Below are positions 34,854 to 44,589 of a stretch of DNA of 64,000 nt, piece by piece. The first letter of the stretch is position 1; each line of letters opens with the position of its first letter. Both the position numbers and the translations under genes were made by a program. Location: assembly GCA_044343935.1 (NCBI GenBank), contig JBIJDU010000005.1, positions 1-64,000 of the forward strand. The letters run 5' to 3'. The notes beneath the pieces were generated by a model. The model was not told the origin of the DNA and made no database searches. It saw only the letters and a program-made list of their open reading frames with translations. The stretch is from AcAMD-5 sp044343935. GTDB lineage: Bacteria; Actinomycetota; Actinomycetes; S36-B12; UBA5976.

Positions 34854-37064
34854 ATGGCCAAAGATTCGCTGCCCAAAGTCACCCTCCGCACCAAGCTGGG
34901 TGGATTACTCGGGGATGCCACCGCGAAGGCACTAAAGGCTGGCTTTGAGATTGTCGACGTGGCGGGGTTACTGCGGCATTACCCCAGAAGATATGCCGAG
35001 CGTGGCGAGCTAACTGACCTTAGTGCGCTGGTGCCAGGGGAGCATGCCACCGTGATGGCAGAGATCTCTCGAGTGGTGGAAATTCCCGGTCGCGGTAAAG
35101 CGGGCTCACGGTTGGAAGTTACCGTTACCGATGGTGTCGCAAATCTAGATCTGGCATTTTTTGCCTATGGCAAATGGCATCGCAGCAAATTAAAAGTTGG
35201 TGCGCGCGGGTTGTTTGCTGGCAAAGTTGGCGAATTTCGCGGTAGGCGACAACTGGCGCACCCGGAATATGCGTTAATTCCAGAAGCGAATGACGATGAT
35301 GTGGCAAGTGAGATTGCTGAAACTTTTGCTAACGCATTAATTCCAGTTTATCCAGCAACCGCTAAATTGCCATCGTGGCGAATTGCTCGAGCAATTGCAA
35401 TTGTATTAGCGCAAGTAGAATTTGATGAAGATTCACTCCCTGAAAACATTCGCTCTAAACATAACTTAATTGGATTAGCGGATGCCTTTAAGCAAATTCA
35501 TAAACCAACCACAAAACCTGAAATTGCAGCTGCAATTGAAAGATTCAGATTTGAAGAAGCATTCGTACTGCAAACTGCGCTTGCACAACGAAGATTGGCT
35601 GCGTTAGCTGTCCCAGCCATCAGTAGATCGTCAGGCAATGGCTTAGTTGAGCAATTTGATGCCCAGTTGCCATATCAGTTAACGCCAGGGCAGCAACAAG
35701 TTGCAGCTGAGATTTCTGCTGATGTAGGAAAAACGCAACCGATGAACAGGTTGCTGCACGGTGAAGTAGGTGCTGGTAAAACGGTGGTTGCACTTAGAGC
35801 CATGCTGCAAGTTGTCGCAAGCGGCGGCCAAGCAGCGCTGCTTGCCCCAACATCAGTGCTGGCAGCGCAGCACTATCAATCAATTTCTAATTTGTTAGGC
35901 GAGTTAGGAAACGGGCCGCTGCTAAGTGGTAATCCAGTTGCAACCAAAGTTGTCTTAGTTACAGGTGCAATGAGTGCGGGAGCAAAGCGCGCAGCGCTCG
36001 CCGAAATCGCAGCTGGTGAGGTAGGAATTGTGATTGGCACGCACGCACTACTGGAAGAACAAGTGCAGTTTCTAGATTTAGGATTAGTAGTAGTTGACGA
36101 GCAACATCGCTTCGGCGTGGAACAGCGGGATCGCTTAAGCGAGCGCGGCAGAGCAGGAACCCGGCCACACCTCTTAGTAATGACGGCAACACCTATTCCA
36201 CGTACCGTTGCGATGACGGTATTTGGTGACTTGGACGTCTCTCAGTTAACTACGCTGCCGCAAGGCCGAAAAGAGATCGCAACACATGTGGTTGCCTCAG
36301 CGGAGCAGCCAGCACATTTAGCTCGTGTTTGGCAACGGATAACGGAAGAAGCAGCAGCAGGTCATCGCATATTTATTGTTTGCCCGCGAATTGGTGGGGA
36401 CGCTGCGGAAGATGATTTACCAGAAAGCGAAGATCAGAAACGACCGCCGCTCGCAGTGCTCGATGTGTTGACCAAATTGCAATCAGGTCCGCTGGCGCAA
36501 CTTCGATTAGCTGCACTACATGGCCGATTAAGTGCTGAAGAAAAAACGGCACTGATGAACAGATTTAACTCAACTGCAGCAGATGCCCTGGACGTGTTGG
36601 TGTGTACTACGGTGATTGAAGTTGGTGTTGATGTGCCAACGGCAACGATGATGGTAGTACTAGATGCAGATCGTTTCGGCATAGCTCAGTTACATCAGCT
36701 GCGTGGCCGAGTGGGTCGTGGCGGATTACCGGGGTTGTGTGTTTTGGTAACAGAGTCCGAACCAGACTCGTTGGCGCGACAACGATTAGCTGCGGTAGCA
36801 GCAACTAATGATGGCTTCGTGCTCGCTGAGGTTGATTTGGAACAACGCCGTGAAGGTGACGTGCTTGGTGCAACGCAATCTGGCCTGAAGTCCAAACTGC
36901 GATTACTTGAAGTAACTAAACATGCACAGGTTGTTGAGGTAGCCAGAACGGCGGCATTTGATTTAGTTCAATCAGATCCAGAGTTAACAAAGCATTTAGG
37001 GTTGCGCAGTGCAGTTGCGGCAATAGTGGGCGATGAGGGAGCGGAGTGGCTAGCTAAATCATGA
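34854..37064 (+). CDS. recG: ATP-dependent DNA helicase RecG
   Basis: Branch-migrating helicase, 736 residues. N-terminal wedge OB domain (about 50-150), Walker A GEVGAGKT near 302-309, DEQH in VVDEQHRFG, MTATPIPRT (motif III), and QLRGRVGRG (motif VI) are visible, followed by the TRG-type C-terminus. It remodels stalled forks. Start of a recG-rsmD-coaD unit joined by two ATGA overlaps. Confidence 0.95.
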   Translation: MAKDSLPKVTLRTKLGGLLGDATAKALKAGFEIVDVAGLLRHYPRRYAERGELTDLSALVPGEHATVMAEISRVVEIPGRGKAGSRLEVTVTDGVANLDLAFFAYGKWHRSKLKVGARGLFAGKVGEFRGRRQLAHPEYALIPEANDDDVASEIAETFANALIPVYPATAKLPSWRIARAIAIVLAQVEFDEDSLPENIRSKHNLIGLADAFKQIHKPTTKPEIAAAIERFRFEEAFVLQTALAQRRLAALAVPAISRSSGNGLVEQFDAQLPYQLTPGQQQVAAEISADVGKTQPMNRLLHGEVGAGKTVVALRAMLQVVASGGQAALLAPTSVLAAQHYQSISNLLGELGNGPLLSGNPVATKVVLVTGAMSAGAKRAALAEIAAGEVGIVIGTHALLEEQVQFLDLGLVVVDEQHRFGVEQRDRLSERGRAGTRPHLLVMTATPIPRTVAMTVFGDLDVSQLTTLPQGRKEIATHVVASAEQPAHLARVWQRITEEAAAGHRIFIVCPRIGGDAAEDDLPESEDQKRPPLAVLDVLTKLQSGPLAQLRLAALHGRLSAEEKTALMNRFNSTAADALDVLVCTTVIEVGVDVPTATMMVVLDADRFGIAQLHQLRGRVGRGGLPGLCVLVTESEPDSLARQRLAAVAATNDGFVLAEVDLEQRREGDVLGATQSGLKSKLRLLEVTKHAQVVEVARTAAFDLVQSDPELTKHLGLRSAVAAIVGDEGAEWLAKS

Positions 37065-37606
37065 CTCGAATTATCGCTGGAAAATTTAAGGGACAACGAA
37101 TTGCAGTTCCACAGCAAGGCGTGCGGCCAACTACAGATCGAGTTCGGGAAGCAATATTTAATGCGTTAGATGCCAGATTAGATTCTTGGCAAGAGCAAAA
37201 TGTGCTTGATGTTTTTGCTGGTTCTGGTGCGCTGGGTATGGAGTCACTTTCACGAGGTGCTCGTGCTGCAACATTTTTAGAAAAAGATCGCACCACTGCA
37301 GCTGTGATAAATCAGAATATACAAAAAATTGGCGCTGCAGGAAAAGTAGTTGTTGGGGCAGCAGACACATTCCGACCTACAGAGCAATATTCGCTAGTTT
37401 TTCTCGATCCGCCCTTTGCGATTGCCGATAGCTATTTGTTTGAACTGCTAACCAAATTTGCGCCAAACATCAGCATTGGCGGACTGGTTTTAGTGGAGCG
37501 TGGCAAGCAGCATGAATTTAGTTGGCCGGCTGGATATTCCCAGATACTTGAGCGAGGATACGGGGATAGTCTTATCTTCTTGGCAGAGCGACAGGATGCA
37601 TCATGA
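37061..37606 (+). CDS. rsmD: 16S rRNA (guanine(966)-N(2))-methyltransferase
   Basis: SAM-dependent methyltransferase of 181 residues. RIIAGKFKGQRI at the N-terminus, the SAM-binding NVLDVFAGSGALGMESLSRGA, and the catalytic DPPF in FLDPPFA. ATG overlaps the recG stop, and coaD starts within its own stop; the recG-rsmD-coaD order is standard. Confidence 0.94.
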   Translation: MTRIIAGKFKGQRIAVPQQGVRPTTDRVREAIFNALDARLDSWQEQNVLDVFAGSGALGMESLSRGARAATFLEKDRTTAAVINQNIQKIGAAGKVVVGAADTFRPTEQYSLVFLDPPFAIADSYLFELLTKFAPNISIGGLVLVERGKQHEFSWPAGYSQILERGYGDSLIFLAERQDAS

Positions 37607-38097
37607 CCAAAAAATTAGGCGGCTCAGTAGTTTGTCCTGGATCTTTTGACCCTATCACTTTGGGGCATCTAGATATTATTAGGCGTGCCAGTTTGCAGTT
37701 TGATTCAGTTGCAATCGCAGTGCTGCAAAATCCAGCAAAGTCGAATTTGTTCTCAGTTGATGAGCGCATCGACATGATCTCAGAAGCGACTAAAGATTTA
37801 GACAACGTTGAAGTTGTATCATTTCAGGGACTATTAGTTGATTTCTGTAAGAGTAGGAATATCTCAACAATTGTCAAGGGATTGCGCGCTGTCTCAGATT
37901 TTGATTATGAATTACAAATGGCACAGCTAAACCATCAAATTAGTGATGTGGAAACTTTCTTCATGTCCAGCAATCCAACATATTCATTTCTTTCTTCTTC
38001 CATGGCAAAAGAAGTTGCGAAGTATGGTGGCTCAGTCTCCCAGCTAGTACCAGCCAATGTAGCGGCAGCATTAGCAGCTAAATTTAAGCAGGCTTAA
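37603..38097 (+). CDS. coaD: Phosphopantetheine adenylyltransferase
   Basis: Nucleotidyltransferase of 164 residues for the penultimate CoA step. CPGSFDPITLGHLDII contains the HxGH motif (as TLGH after the T/H variant), and the C-terminal ISSSTMAKE-type motif appears as SFLSSSMAKEVA. Start overlaps the rsmD stop; the next gene starts at the base after its stop. Confidence 0.95.
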   Translation: MTKKLGGSVVCPGSFDPITLGHLDIIRRASLQFDSVAIAVLQNPAKSNLFSVDERIDMISEATKDLDNVEVVSFQGLLVDFCKSRNISTIVKGLRAVSDFDYELQMAQLNHQISDVETFFMSSNPTYSFLSSSMAKEVAKYGGSVSQLVPANVAAALAAKFKQA

Positions 38098-38571
38098 ATG
38101 CATATCAACGATCTGTTAAATGACTTGGTAAGTAAATTGAATTCTGCCAAGAAACAATCATTAGGCCGCGGATTTTTAATTGGCGATAAAGATGAATTAG
38201 TTAACTTAATTGAAGATGTTCGAGCGCTGTTGCCGTCAGTGGTAACTGAGGCAGAGTCTATTTTGGCTAAGCGCGATGAGGTAATTCGTGATGCCAAACT
38301 CCAAGCAGAGAAGATTTTGGCACAAGCTGAAATGCAACGAGACAAACTGGCATCTAGTCATGAAGTCCTACTAACCGCTGCTGCGGAGGCTGAAGCAATC
38401 CGAGCCGAGGTGGCACAAGAGGTGGCCAAGATGCGGGCCGAGACTGATGATTACATTGACAAGCAGTTGGCCCGATTTGAGGTGGCCCTAACTAAGGTGC
38501 TTACTAGCGTGCGAAAAGGCCGTGATCGGCTTGGCGGCGATGCTGGTTTTGAGGATCTCTCCGGGCAATAA
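38098..38571 (+). CDS. Coiled-coil protein, DivIVA/ATP-synthase-b-like
   Basis: A 157-residue mostly helical, charged protein: a short N-terminal helix pair (MHINDLLNDLVSKLNSAK), then a long coiled coil (about 45-145) rich in Ala, Glu and Lys. No membrane segment. Similar genes in this position (between coaD and DUF177) are often named DivIVA-like or ATP synthase subunit b by resemblance of the coil. A role in cell envelope or division is conjecture. Confidence 0.75.
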   Translation: MHINDLLNDLVSKLNSAKKQSLGRGFLIGDKDELVNLIEDVRALLPSVVTEAESILAKRDEVIRDAKLQAEKILAQAEMQRDKLASSHEVLLTAAAEAEAIRAEVAQEVAKMRAETDDYIDKQLARFEVALTKVLTSVRKGRDRLGGDAGFEDLSGQ

Positions 38572-38638
38572 TTTTTGGGTTTGCTACCCTTAGCGACTCG
38601 ATTGCTGTGCTGCCGTTTGGTTGCCGACGGGAGGGCAA

Positions 38639-39181
38639 GTGAGCGCGTTAAATCCAACTGCACCGTTAGTCATTTCAATACATGACCTCGGGCGTGCGGC
38701 TGGATTACGCAAGGAGTTCTCACTTAGCATCCCAGCGCCGCTGAATTTTGGTAATGCAGTGATCGGAGTGCCAGAAGGTTCACCGATCAAACTGGATCTG
38801 ATTTTGGAATCAGTGGTCGATGGCGTTCTTGTAACTGCAGTTGCCACACTTGCCTACCAAGGTGAATGTGCTAGATGTCTTGATCCAATCGAGCAAGAAG
38901 CAGAGATTGAATTTCAAGAACTCTATCTGTATCCAGAAGCTGTAGTAGCTGGTGAACAAGACGATACATTTCGAGTGGTTGACGATTTGATCGATCTGGA
39001 AACAGCATTGCGAGATGCGGCATTACTTGATCTGCCACTTGCGCCGGTCTGTGATGACGATTGTCTTGGATTGTGTGCGCAATGCGGGATTCGGTTAGTT
39101 GATGATCCCGAGCATGTACATGATCAAGTTGATTCGCGCTGGCAGGCACTGACAGATTTATTCGATACTAAGGAAGGTTGA
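38639..39181 (+). CDS. DUF177 (YceD) family protein
   Basis: 180 residues from GTG 38639, chosen because GGGAGG lies four bases upstream. The four-Cys cluster is split: CARCLDP in the middle and CGLCAQCG-like CDDDCLGLCAQCG near 140-152, followed by a conserved DPRW-like SRWQALTDL end. The family is linked by position to rpmF and to 23S rRNA accumulation. TACCCT at 38585-38590 may be its -10. rpmF starts six bases after. Confidence 0.9.
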   Translation: MSALNPTAPLVISIHDLGRAAGLRKEFSLSIPAPLNFGNAVIGVPEGSPIKLDLILESVVDGVLVTAVATLAYQGECARCLDPIEQEAEIEFQELYLYPEAVVAGEQDDTFRVVDDLIDLETALRDAALLDLPLAPVCDDDCLGLCAQCGIRLVDDPEHVHDQVDSRWQALTDLFDTKEG

Positions 39182-39186
39182 TCGAC

Positions 39187-39363
39187 ATGGCAGTTCCAAA
39201 ACGGAAGAACTCCCGATCACGCACGCGTCACCGCCGTGCAACTTGGAAAGCAAAGTTGCCTCAGATTAATAAGCAGGTCGTGAACGGCAAAGTTGTTTAC
39301 TCAGTTTCGCACCGAGCAAACGATGACGGTCGTTACAACGATCGCCAGGTGCTTGACGTCTAA
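39187..39363 (+). CDS. rpmF: 50S ribosomal protein L32 (Cys-less form)
   Basis: 58 residues from ATG 39187: MAVPKRKNSRSRTRHRRATWK then a segment with no Cys, ending NDRQVLDV. The four zinc-ligand Cys of the common form are missing, so this is the C-minus type. The upstream in-frame start at 39178 overlaps DUF177 and only adds MID. rnc begins two bases after its stop. Confidence 0.93.
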   Translation: MAVPKRKNSRSRTRHRRATWKAKLPQINKQVVNGKVVYSVSHRANDDGRYNDRQVLDV

Positions 39364-39365
39364 CA

Positions 39366-40109
39366 GTGTCGACCACACCCCCTCGCGGGGGCGAGGTCGA
39401 TTCCGTCAAAGACGTGATCGCCCTGGTTTCCGCGACTTTGCCCGAATTAATTCAAGTGCTGCAAATTGAGATTAGCTCTGTAGAACTTGCACCAGCATTG
39501 GTTCATCGCTCTTGGTCTTATGAGCACGGCGGTATCCCAACTAATGAGCGTCTTGAGTTCTTAGGTGATGCCGTTTTAGGAATGGTAGTTACCGAACAAT
39601 TGTTCATGCGCAATCCAACTGCGTCTGAAGGAAATTTAGCTCGATACCGATCCGCAATTGTTAACTCCAAAGCACTAGCTGATGTGGCGAGAACGCTTGG
39701 GCTAGGTAGTCATTTATTACTTGGCCGAGGCGAGGCAGCATCTGGTGGCGCTGATAAAGATTCCATCTTGGCGGACTCATTAGAAGCGGTGATTGGCGCA
39801 GTTTTTGTTTCAACTGGTTTAACAGCGGCAACCGAATTGATTCTTCGATTGTTTGATCAACTTATTGATTCATCTAGCGACTTAGGTGCCGGGCTAGATT
39901 GGAAAACTAGTTTGCAGGAGTTAGCGGCAGCTAGACATGTTGAGCCACCAGAGTACGTGATCACCGAATCTGGCCCAGATCATGATAAGCGCTTTACTGC
40001 GCAAGTTAAGTTTGGTGAGCAAGTGCTGGGCTTAGGTGAAGGGCGAAGCAAGAAAGCTGCGGAGCAGCAAGCAGCTGCAAGTGCTTTTGCAATATTGACC
40101 AATGCCTGA
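39366..40109 (+). CDS. rnc: Ribonuclease III
   Basis: Double-strand RNA endonuclease, 247 residues. The nuclease signature NERLEFLGDAVLGMV is near residue 57, the second acidic metal site is in ADSLEAVIGAVF, and a C-terminal dsRNA-binding domain covers about 178-245. GTG 39366 has no ribosome site and relies on coupling to rpmF; GTG 39414, just after a 30-base hairpin, is an alternative that keeps the whole catalytic domain. It overlaps mutM by 8 bases. Confidence 0.93.
   Translation: MSTTPPRGGEVDSVKDVIALVSATLPELIQVLQIEISSVELAPALVHRSWSYEHGGIPTNERLEFLGDAVLGMVVTEQLFMRNPTASEGNLARYRSAIVNSKALADVARTLGLGSHLLLGRGEAASGGADKDSILADSLEAVIGAVFVSTGLTAATELILRLFDQLIDSSSDLGAGLDWKTSLQELAAARHVEPPEYVITESGPDHDKRFTAQVKFGEQVLGLGEGRSKKAAEQQAAASAFAILTNA
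39370..39399 (+). promoter_or_regulatory. Hairpin at the start of rnc
   Basis: Nested inverted repeat: CGACC 39370-39374 with GGTCG 39395-39399, and CCCCC 39378-39382 with GGGGG 39387-39391 around loop TCGC, separated by ACA/CGA internal loops. It begins four bases into the annotated rnc frame and seven bases after the rpmF stop. No T-run follows. Possible RNase III autoregulatory target or rpmF 3' end. Confidence 0.5.
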
Positions 40110-40959
40110 ACTGCCAGAGGTTGAAACCGTTCGTCTTGGACTACTGCCGCATTTAGTTAACCAAACAATTTCATCAGTGACGATTTCACATCCGCGTGCA
40201 ATTAGACGTCATCTAGCCGGTCCGAAAGACTTCACTAGGCAGTTAAGCGGTAAAAGAATCTCAAATATAAATCGTCGCGGAAAATTTATCTGGATGCCGT
40301 TTAACGATAACGCCTTAATTATTCATTTAGGTATGAGCGGACAATGTTTGATTTTTCCACAACCGACACCGGTACAACGGCATGAGCGGATTCGAATGAC
40401 CCTGCAGGAAAATCAGCAGGCAATGCTGTTTGTTGATCAGCGTACTTTTGGTGGTATGCAACTTGATCGACTAGTGAGAGACAAATATGGTCTGGAAGTT
40501 CCAGCATCAGTTTCCCACATAGCGTTAGATCCCTTCGATCCTAACTTTGATCTAACCGAAACCAGTAAGCGATTGCGCACTAAGCAAACTGAAATCAAAC
40601 GAGCCCTGTTAGATCAAGGTTTGATTTCAGGAATTGGAAACATCTACGCAGATGAGGCGCTATGGTTAGCAAAACTGCATCCTCGTCGGCAGGCAAGTTC
40701 GTTGACAGCAGTTCAGGCAAAGTCAGTGCTGCTGGCCGCAGCTGAAGTAATGCAGCGCGCCTTGGCTCAGGGCGGCACCTCCTTTGATTCACTATATGTC
40801 AATGTGAACGGTGAGAGCGGCTATTTCGCTCGGGACCTCAATGCCTACGGCCGAGCCAATCAACCTTGCCCCAGGTGTGGTAGACCAATTAGGCGAGAGA
40901 AGTTCACAAATCGCTCTAGTCACCTATGTCCCAGGTGTCAACGAGCCCCGAAAAGATAG
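40102..40959 (+). CDS. mutM: Formamidopyrimidine-DNA glycosylase
   Basis: Base-excision glycosylase/AP lyase, 285 residues. The N-terminal Pro nucleophile is in MPELPEVETVR; the central H2TH region includes ISGIGNIYADEALW; the C-terminal zinc finger CPRCGRPI...CPRCQ ends the protein. It starts inside rnc. smc follows after a 57-base gap with its own promoter-like sequence. Confidence 0.95.
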   Translation: MPELPEVETVRLGLLPHLVNQTISSVTISHPRAIRRHLAGPKDFTRQLSGKRISNINRRGKFIWMPFNDNALIIHLGMSGQCLIFPQPTPVQRHERIRMTLQENQQAMLFVDQRTFGGMQLDRLVRDKYGLEVPASVSHIALDPFDPNFDLTETSKRLRTKQTEIKRALLDQGLISGIGNIYADEALWLAKLHPRRQASSLTAVQAKSVLLAAAEVMQRALAQGGTSFDSLYVNVNGESGYFARDLNAYGRANQPCPRCGRPIRREKFTNRSSHLCPRCQRAPKR

Positions 40960-41016
40960 GCTTGGGGGCACTTCCTCGCCCGATAATTGCCTCACCTCAC
41001 CAAGGAGTACCTGCGC

Positions 41017-44000
41017 GTGTATCTCAAGAGTCTGACGGCGAAGGGATTTAAGTCCTTTGCATCAGCGACCACGCTCAATTTTGAACCAGGCATAACTTGC
41101 GTGGTTGGGCCTAATGGTTCTGGAAAATCCAACGTAGTTGATGCACTGGCCTGGGTAATGGGTGAACAGGGTCCAAAGACGTTGCGTGGCGGCAAGATGG
41201 ATGATGTCATCTTCGCTGGCACCACGTCACGGCCACCGTTGGGACGTGCTGAAGTTTCATTAACTATCGATAACACCGATGGCGCACTACCAATTGAATA
41301 CACTGAAGTAACAATTGCTCGCACCTTGTTTCGTGGTGGTGGCAGTGAATACGCAATTAATGGTTCGCCATGTCGATTATTAGATATTCAAGAATTACTC
41401 AGCGACTCTGGAATTGGTCGCGAGATGCACGTGGTTGTTGGGCAAGGTCAGCTAGATCAAATTTTAGTTGCAACACCAGAAGAGCGTCGCGGCTTTATTG
41501 AAGAAGCAGCTGGCGTGCTTAAGCATCGTCGTCGCAAGGAAAAAGCACTTCGTAAATTGGAAGCAGCTCAAGGGAACTTGGTTAGACTGCAAGATTTAAC
41601 AAATGAATTACGGCGACAGTTAAAGCCGCTTGGTCGTCAGGCTGAACTAGCTCGCAAAGCGGCGGTATTCCAAGCTGATGCACGTGATGCTCGATTGCGC
41701 TTGCTCGCCGATGATTTGTTGGAATTGCAATCAGCGCTTGATAAAGAAATTGCAGACGAAAATATTCTGCGCGAGCGTCAAGCTAGAGTCCAACAGCAAC
41801 TTAAAGAAGTTGATGCTGAAATTGCTCAGCTAGAGGAATCAGCAGTATCAGCCGCACCAAAATTGAGCAAAGCTCAGGATGCTTGGTTTACGTTATCGGC
41901 ATTGCGGGAAAGATATTTTGGGTTGCGGCAGGTCGTGTCGGAGCGCATTCGCCTCACTTCACAGCCGATTGATGAACAGCCTCGCGGACTTGATCCAGAA
42001 GTATTAGATCAACAGGCCGCCCTTGCTCGTACCGAGAGCAGTGTGCTAAAAACTCAGGCGGAAACTCATCAACTAAAACTAGATCAATTAACCGCATTGA
42101 GAATCGATCTAGAACAGCAATTAGTTGATGCGGAATCATTGCTGACTTCAGCAGCGCAGAGCGCAGCAGATCGGCGAGAGCATTTGGCCAAGTTGGCTGG
42201 CGAAGTAGCAGCTGCCGAATCTCGCCGCGACACCCGAAGTGCTGAAATCGATCGACTAAATACTCAAGTTGCTGATGCAACCAAGCGAGCTTCGGAAGCA
42301 GAGGCCGCGTATCGACGTGAAGAGGCAGCGATCGCAGGTTTAGATGCGGGCGAGTTGCAGTTAGATTCAGTGCATGAACAAGCAGCTGGCTTGGTTAATG
42401 CAGCGCAAGCTCAGTTAGATAAAGCACGCGCTAGTTTGAATGCAGCAGAGCGGGAGTTAGCTTCCAGTGAAGCAACCGTGGCAGCGATTGAAGCGGCAAT
42501 TCGCCGAAATGGTGATGGTGGAAAAAAATTAATTGAGAATAACATTGCTGGAATCTCGGCAAAGTTAGTCTCACAATTACAAATCACTCCTGGCTATGAG
42601 ATGGCTGTTGCATCAGCATTGTCTGTTGCAGCCGATGCCGTAATCGCCAATGATGAGAATTCTGCAACAGCAGCTGTTGCATATTTAAGGGACTCAAATC
42701 AAGGTCGAGCTGCGATTGTAATTCCAGCATCTGCAGCTGAAACGACTGAAACCGTATCAAATGCACCGTCTCTAATTGAATTTATAACAGCATCAGGTGA
42801 GGTCGCGCGGGCGGTTAAGAATCTTTTGGCAGATTGCGTGATTGCACCAGACCTAGCAACTGCGATTGCGATCAATCGAAATCAACCACAACTTCGAGTA
42901 GTAACAAAAGCAGGCGACTTAGTTATGCGTGGTCTGGTCATTGGTGGTGGTGAGTTGGCTGATAACGCAGTGACAACTCAATCTGCGCTAGCAGCAGCCA
43001 AGGAAGAATTTGCGATTAAACAAGCAGCAGTGGTAGCTGCTCGCAACGAGTTCGCCGCAGCACAGCAAGCCCAGCAGGTTGCGCAGAATTCACTTGACGA
43101 TGCGCTGGCCAAGGTTAAAGAGGCCGAAGCGGCACAGGCGCGGGTGGCACTGCGATTGGCAGAGTTAAGTCAGCAATCTCGAGCGGCAGCTGCAGAAGCA
43201 GAGCGATTAAGAAGTCTATTAGCTCAGGCAGAGCAATCTTTGGCAGCAGATAAATCAGAAATCGAGCAACTGCAGCAACGGTTAGAGATTGCCCGGACGG
43301 CACCAACTACTATCACGCCAATTACCGCTGAGCAACGTGATCTTTTAGTGCATCAAGTTGCCACTGCTCGCTCAACGGAAGTAGAGGAGCGTTTGACGCT
43401 GCGAACAGCAGAAGAGCGCTATCAAGTTGCGGTATCAAAAGTATCGGAATTAGAACAGCTAGCTACGGCAGAGCGGGATTCAAGAATTAACGAAGTGCAG
43501 CGCCGGGAACGGTTAAAGCGCGAAGCTGCAGTTGCCGCAGCAGTGAGCATTGCGATTAACCAGGTATTAGAGCGACTTGAGATATCAGTGAATGCAGCCT
43601 CAACGCTCAAAGCTGATCTCGAACAACAGCGTGCCGAACGCGATACCAGATTGCAGAGTTTGCGCCACCGTGCTCGTGAATTGGAAACCGAACGAGCCGC
43701 CTTAGTTGACTCAGTGCATCGAGATGAACTGGCACGAACTGAGCAGCGTGGTCGAATAACAGCAATCGAAGATAAGGCGTTGAGTGATTTTGGTGTCTCG
43801 CCAGATGTGCTGATTGCAGAATATGGACCAGATCAACTAGTTCCACCATCGCTTAAGGCACCTGGTGATGAAGAAACTGATTCTGGTGAACCAGAGGTGG
43901 CTAAGCCTTATGTTCGATCCGAACAGGAAAAGCGCGCTAAAGAAGCAGAGCGTCAATTGGCACTTTTGGGTCGGGTGAATCCATTAGCGCTAGAAGAGTT

Positions 44001-44589
44001 TCAGGCGATGGAAGAGCGACACAAATTCCTTGGCGAGCAGTTAGAAGATGTGAAGCGGACCAAGTCTGACCTGGAGCAAGTTATTAAAGAAGTAGACGAT
44101 CGAGTGCAGCAAGTTTTTGCGGAGGCTTTTGCTGATACTGCCCGAGAGTTTGAAGGAGTTTTTTCTCGACTATTCCCCGGTGGCGAAGGTAAGTTAATTC
44201 TGGTTGATCCAGATAATCTCTTAATCTCTGGTGTTGATGTCGAAGCACGTCCGGCAGGTAAAAAAGTGAAACGATTGTCACTGCTTTCCGGTGGCGAACG
44301 CTCATTAGTTGCGGTCGCATTTCTAGTCTCACTGTTTAAAGCCCGACCAAGTCCGTTTTATGTTTTAGACGAAGTTGAAGCTGCGCTAGATGATGTCAAC
44401 TTAGGCAGATTACTAGAGATTTACGAAGAACTTCGCGAGAACAGTCAGTTAATCGTAATTACCCATCAGAAGCGCACCATGGAAATTGCAGATGCGCTCT
44501 ATGGTGTTAGCATGCGAAACGATGGTATCTCTGCTGTGATCAGTCAACGCATTCGAGACGTTAGCGACGAGTTAGTGGAATCGCAGTGA
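41017..44589 (+). CDS. smc: Chromosome segregation protein SMC
   Basis: 1190 residues. The true start is GTG 41017 (VYLKSLTAKGFKSFA), with AAGGAG nine bases upstream; the frame extends 10 codons further but without a ribosome site. Walker A is GPNGSGKSN, the hinge lies near 500-670 (between the two long coiled coils), the ABC signature is LSGGERSL, and Walker B is VLDEVEAALDD. GATAAT at 40982-40987 is a plausible -10. It forms the DNA-loop motor. The small membrane protein gene starts within its stop. Confidence 0.95.
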   Translation: MYLKSLTAKGFKSFASATTLNFEPGITCVVGPNGSGKSNVVDALAWVMGEQGPKTLRGGKMDDVIFAGTTSRPPLGRAEVSLTIDNTDGALPIEYTEVTIARTLFRGGGSEYAINGSPCRLLDIQELLSDSGIGREMHVVVGQGQLDQILVATPEERRGFIEEAAGVLKHRRRKEKALRKLEAAQGNLVRLQDLTNELRRQLKPLGRQAELARKAAVFQADARDARLRLLADDLLELQSALDKEIADENILRERQARVQQQLKEVDAEIAQLEESAVSAAPKLSKAQDAWFTLSALRERYFGLRQVVSERIRLTSQPIDEQPRGLDPEVLDQQAALARTESSVLKTQAETHQLKLDQLTALRIDLEQQLVDAESLLTSAAQSAADRREHLAKLAGEVAAAESRRDTRSAEIDRLNTQVADATKRASEAEAAYRREEAAIAGLDAGELQLDSVHEQAAGLVNAAQAQLDKARASLNAAERELASSEATVAAIEAAIRRNGDGGKKLIENNIAGISAKLVSQLQITPGYEMAVASALSVAADAVIANDENSATAAVAYLRDSNQGRAAIVIPASAAETTETVSNAPSLIEFITASGEVARAVKNLLADCVIAPDLATAIAINRNQPQLRVVTKAGDLVMRGLVIGGGELADNAVTTQSALAAAKEEFAIKQAAVVAARNEFAAAQQAQQVAQNSLDDALAKVKEAEAAQARVALRLAELSQQSRAAAAEAERLRSLLAQAEQSLAADKSEIEQLQQRLEIARTAPTTITPITAEQRDLLVHQVATARSTEVEERLTLRTAEERYQVAVSKVSELEQLATAERDSRINEVQRRERLKREAAVAAAVSIAINQVLERLEISVNAASTLKADLEQQRAERDTRLQSLRHRARELETERAALVDSVHRDELARTEQRGRITAIEDKALSDFGVSPDVLIAEYGPDQLVPPSLKAPGDEETDSGEPEVAKPYVRSEQEKRAKEAERQLALLGRVNPLALEEFQAMEERHKFLGEQLEDVKRTKSDLEQVIKEVDDRVQQVFAEAFADTAREFEGVFSRLFPGGEGKLILVDPDNLLISGVDVEARPAGKKVKRLSLLSGGERSLVAVAFLVSLFKARPSPFYVLDEVEAALDDVNLGRLLEIYEELRENSQLIVITHQKRTMEIADALYGVSMRNDGISAVISQRIRDVSDELVESQ

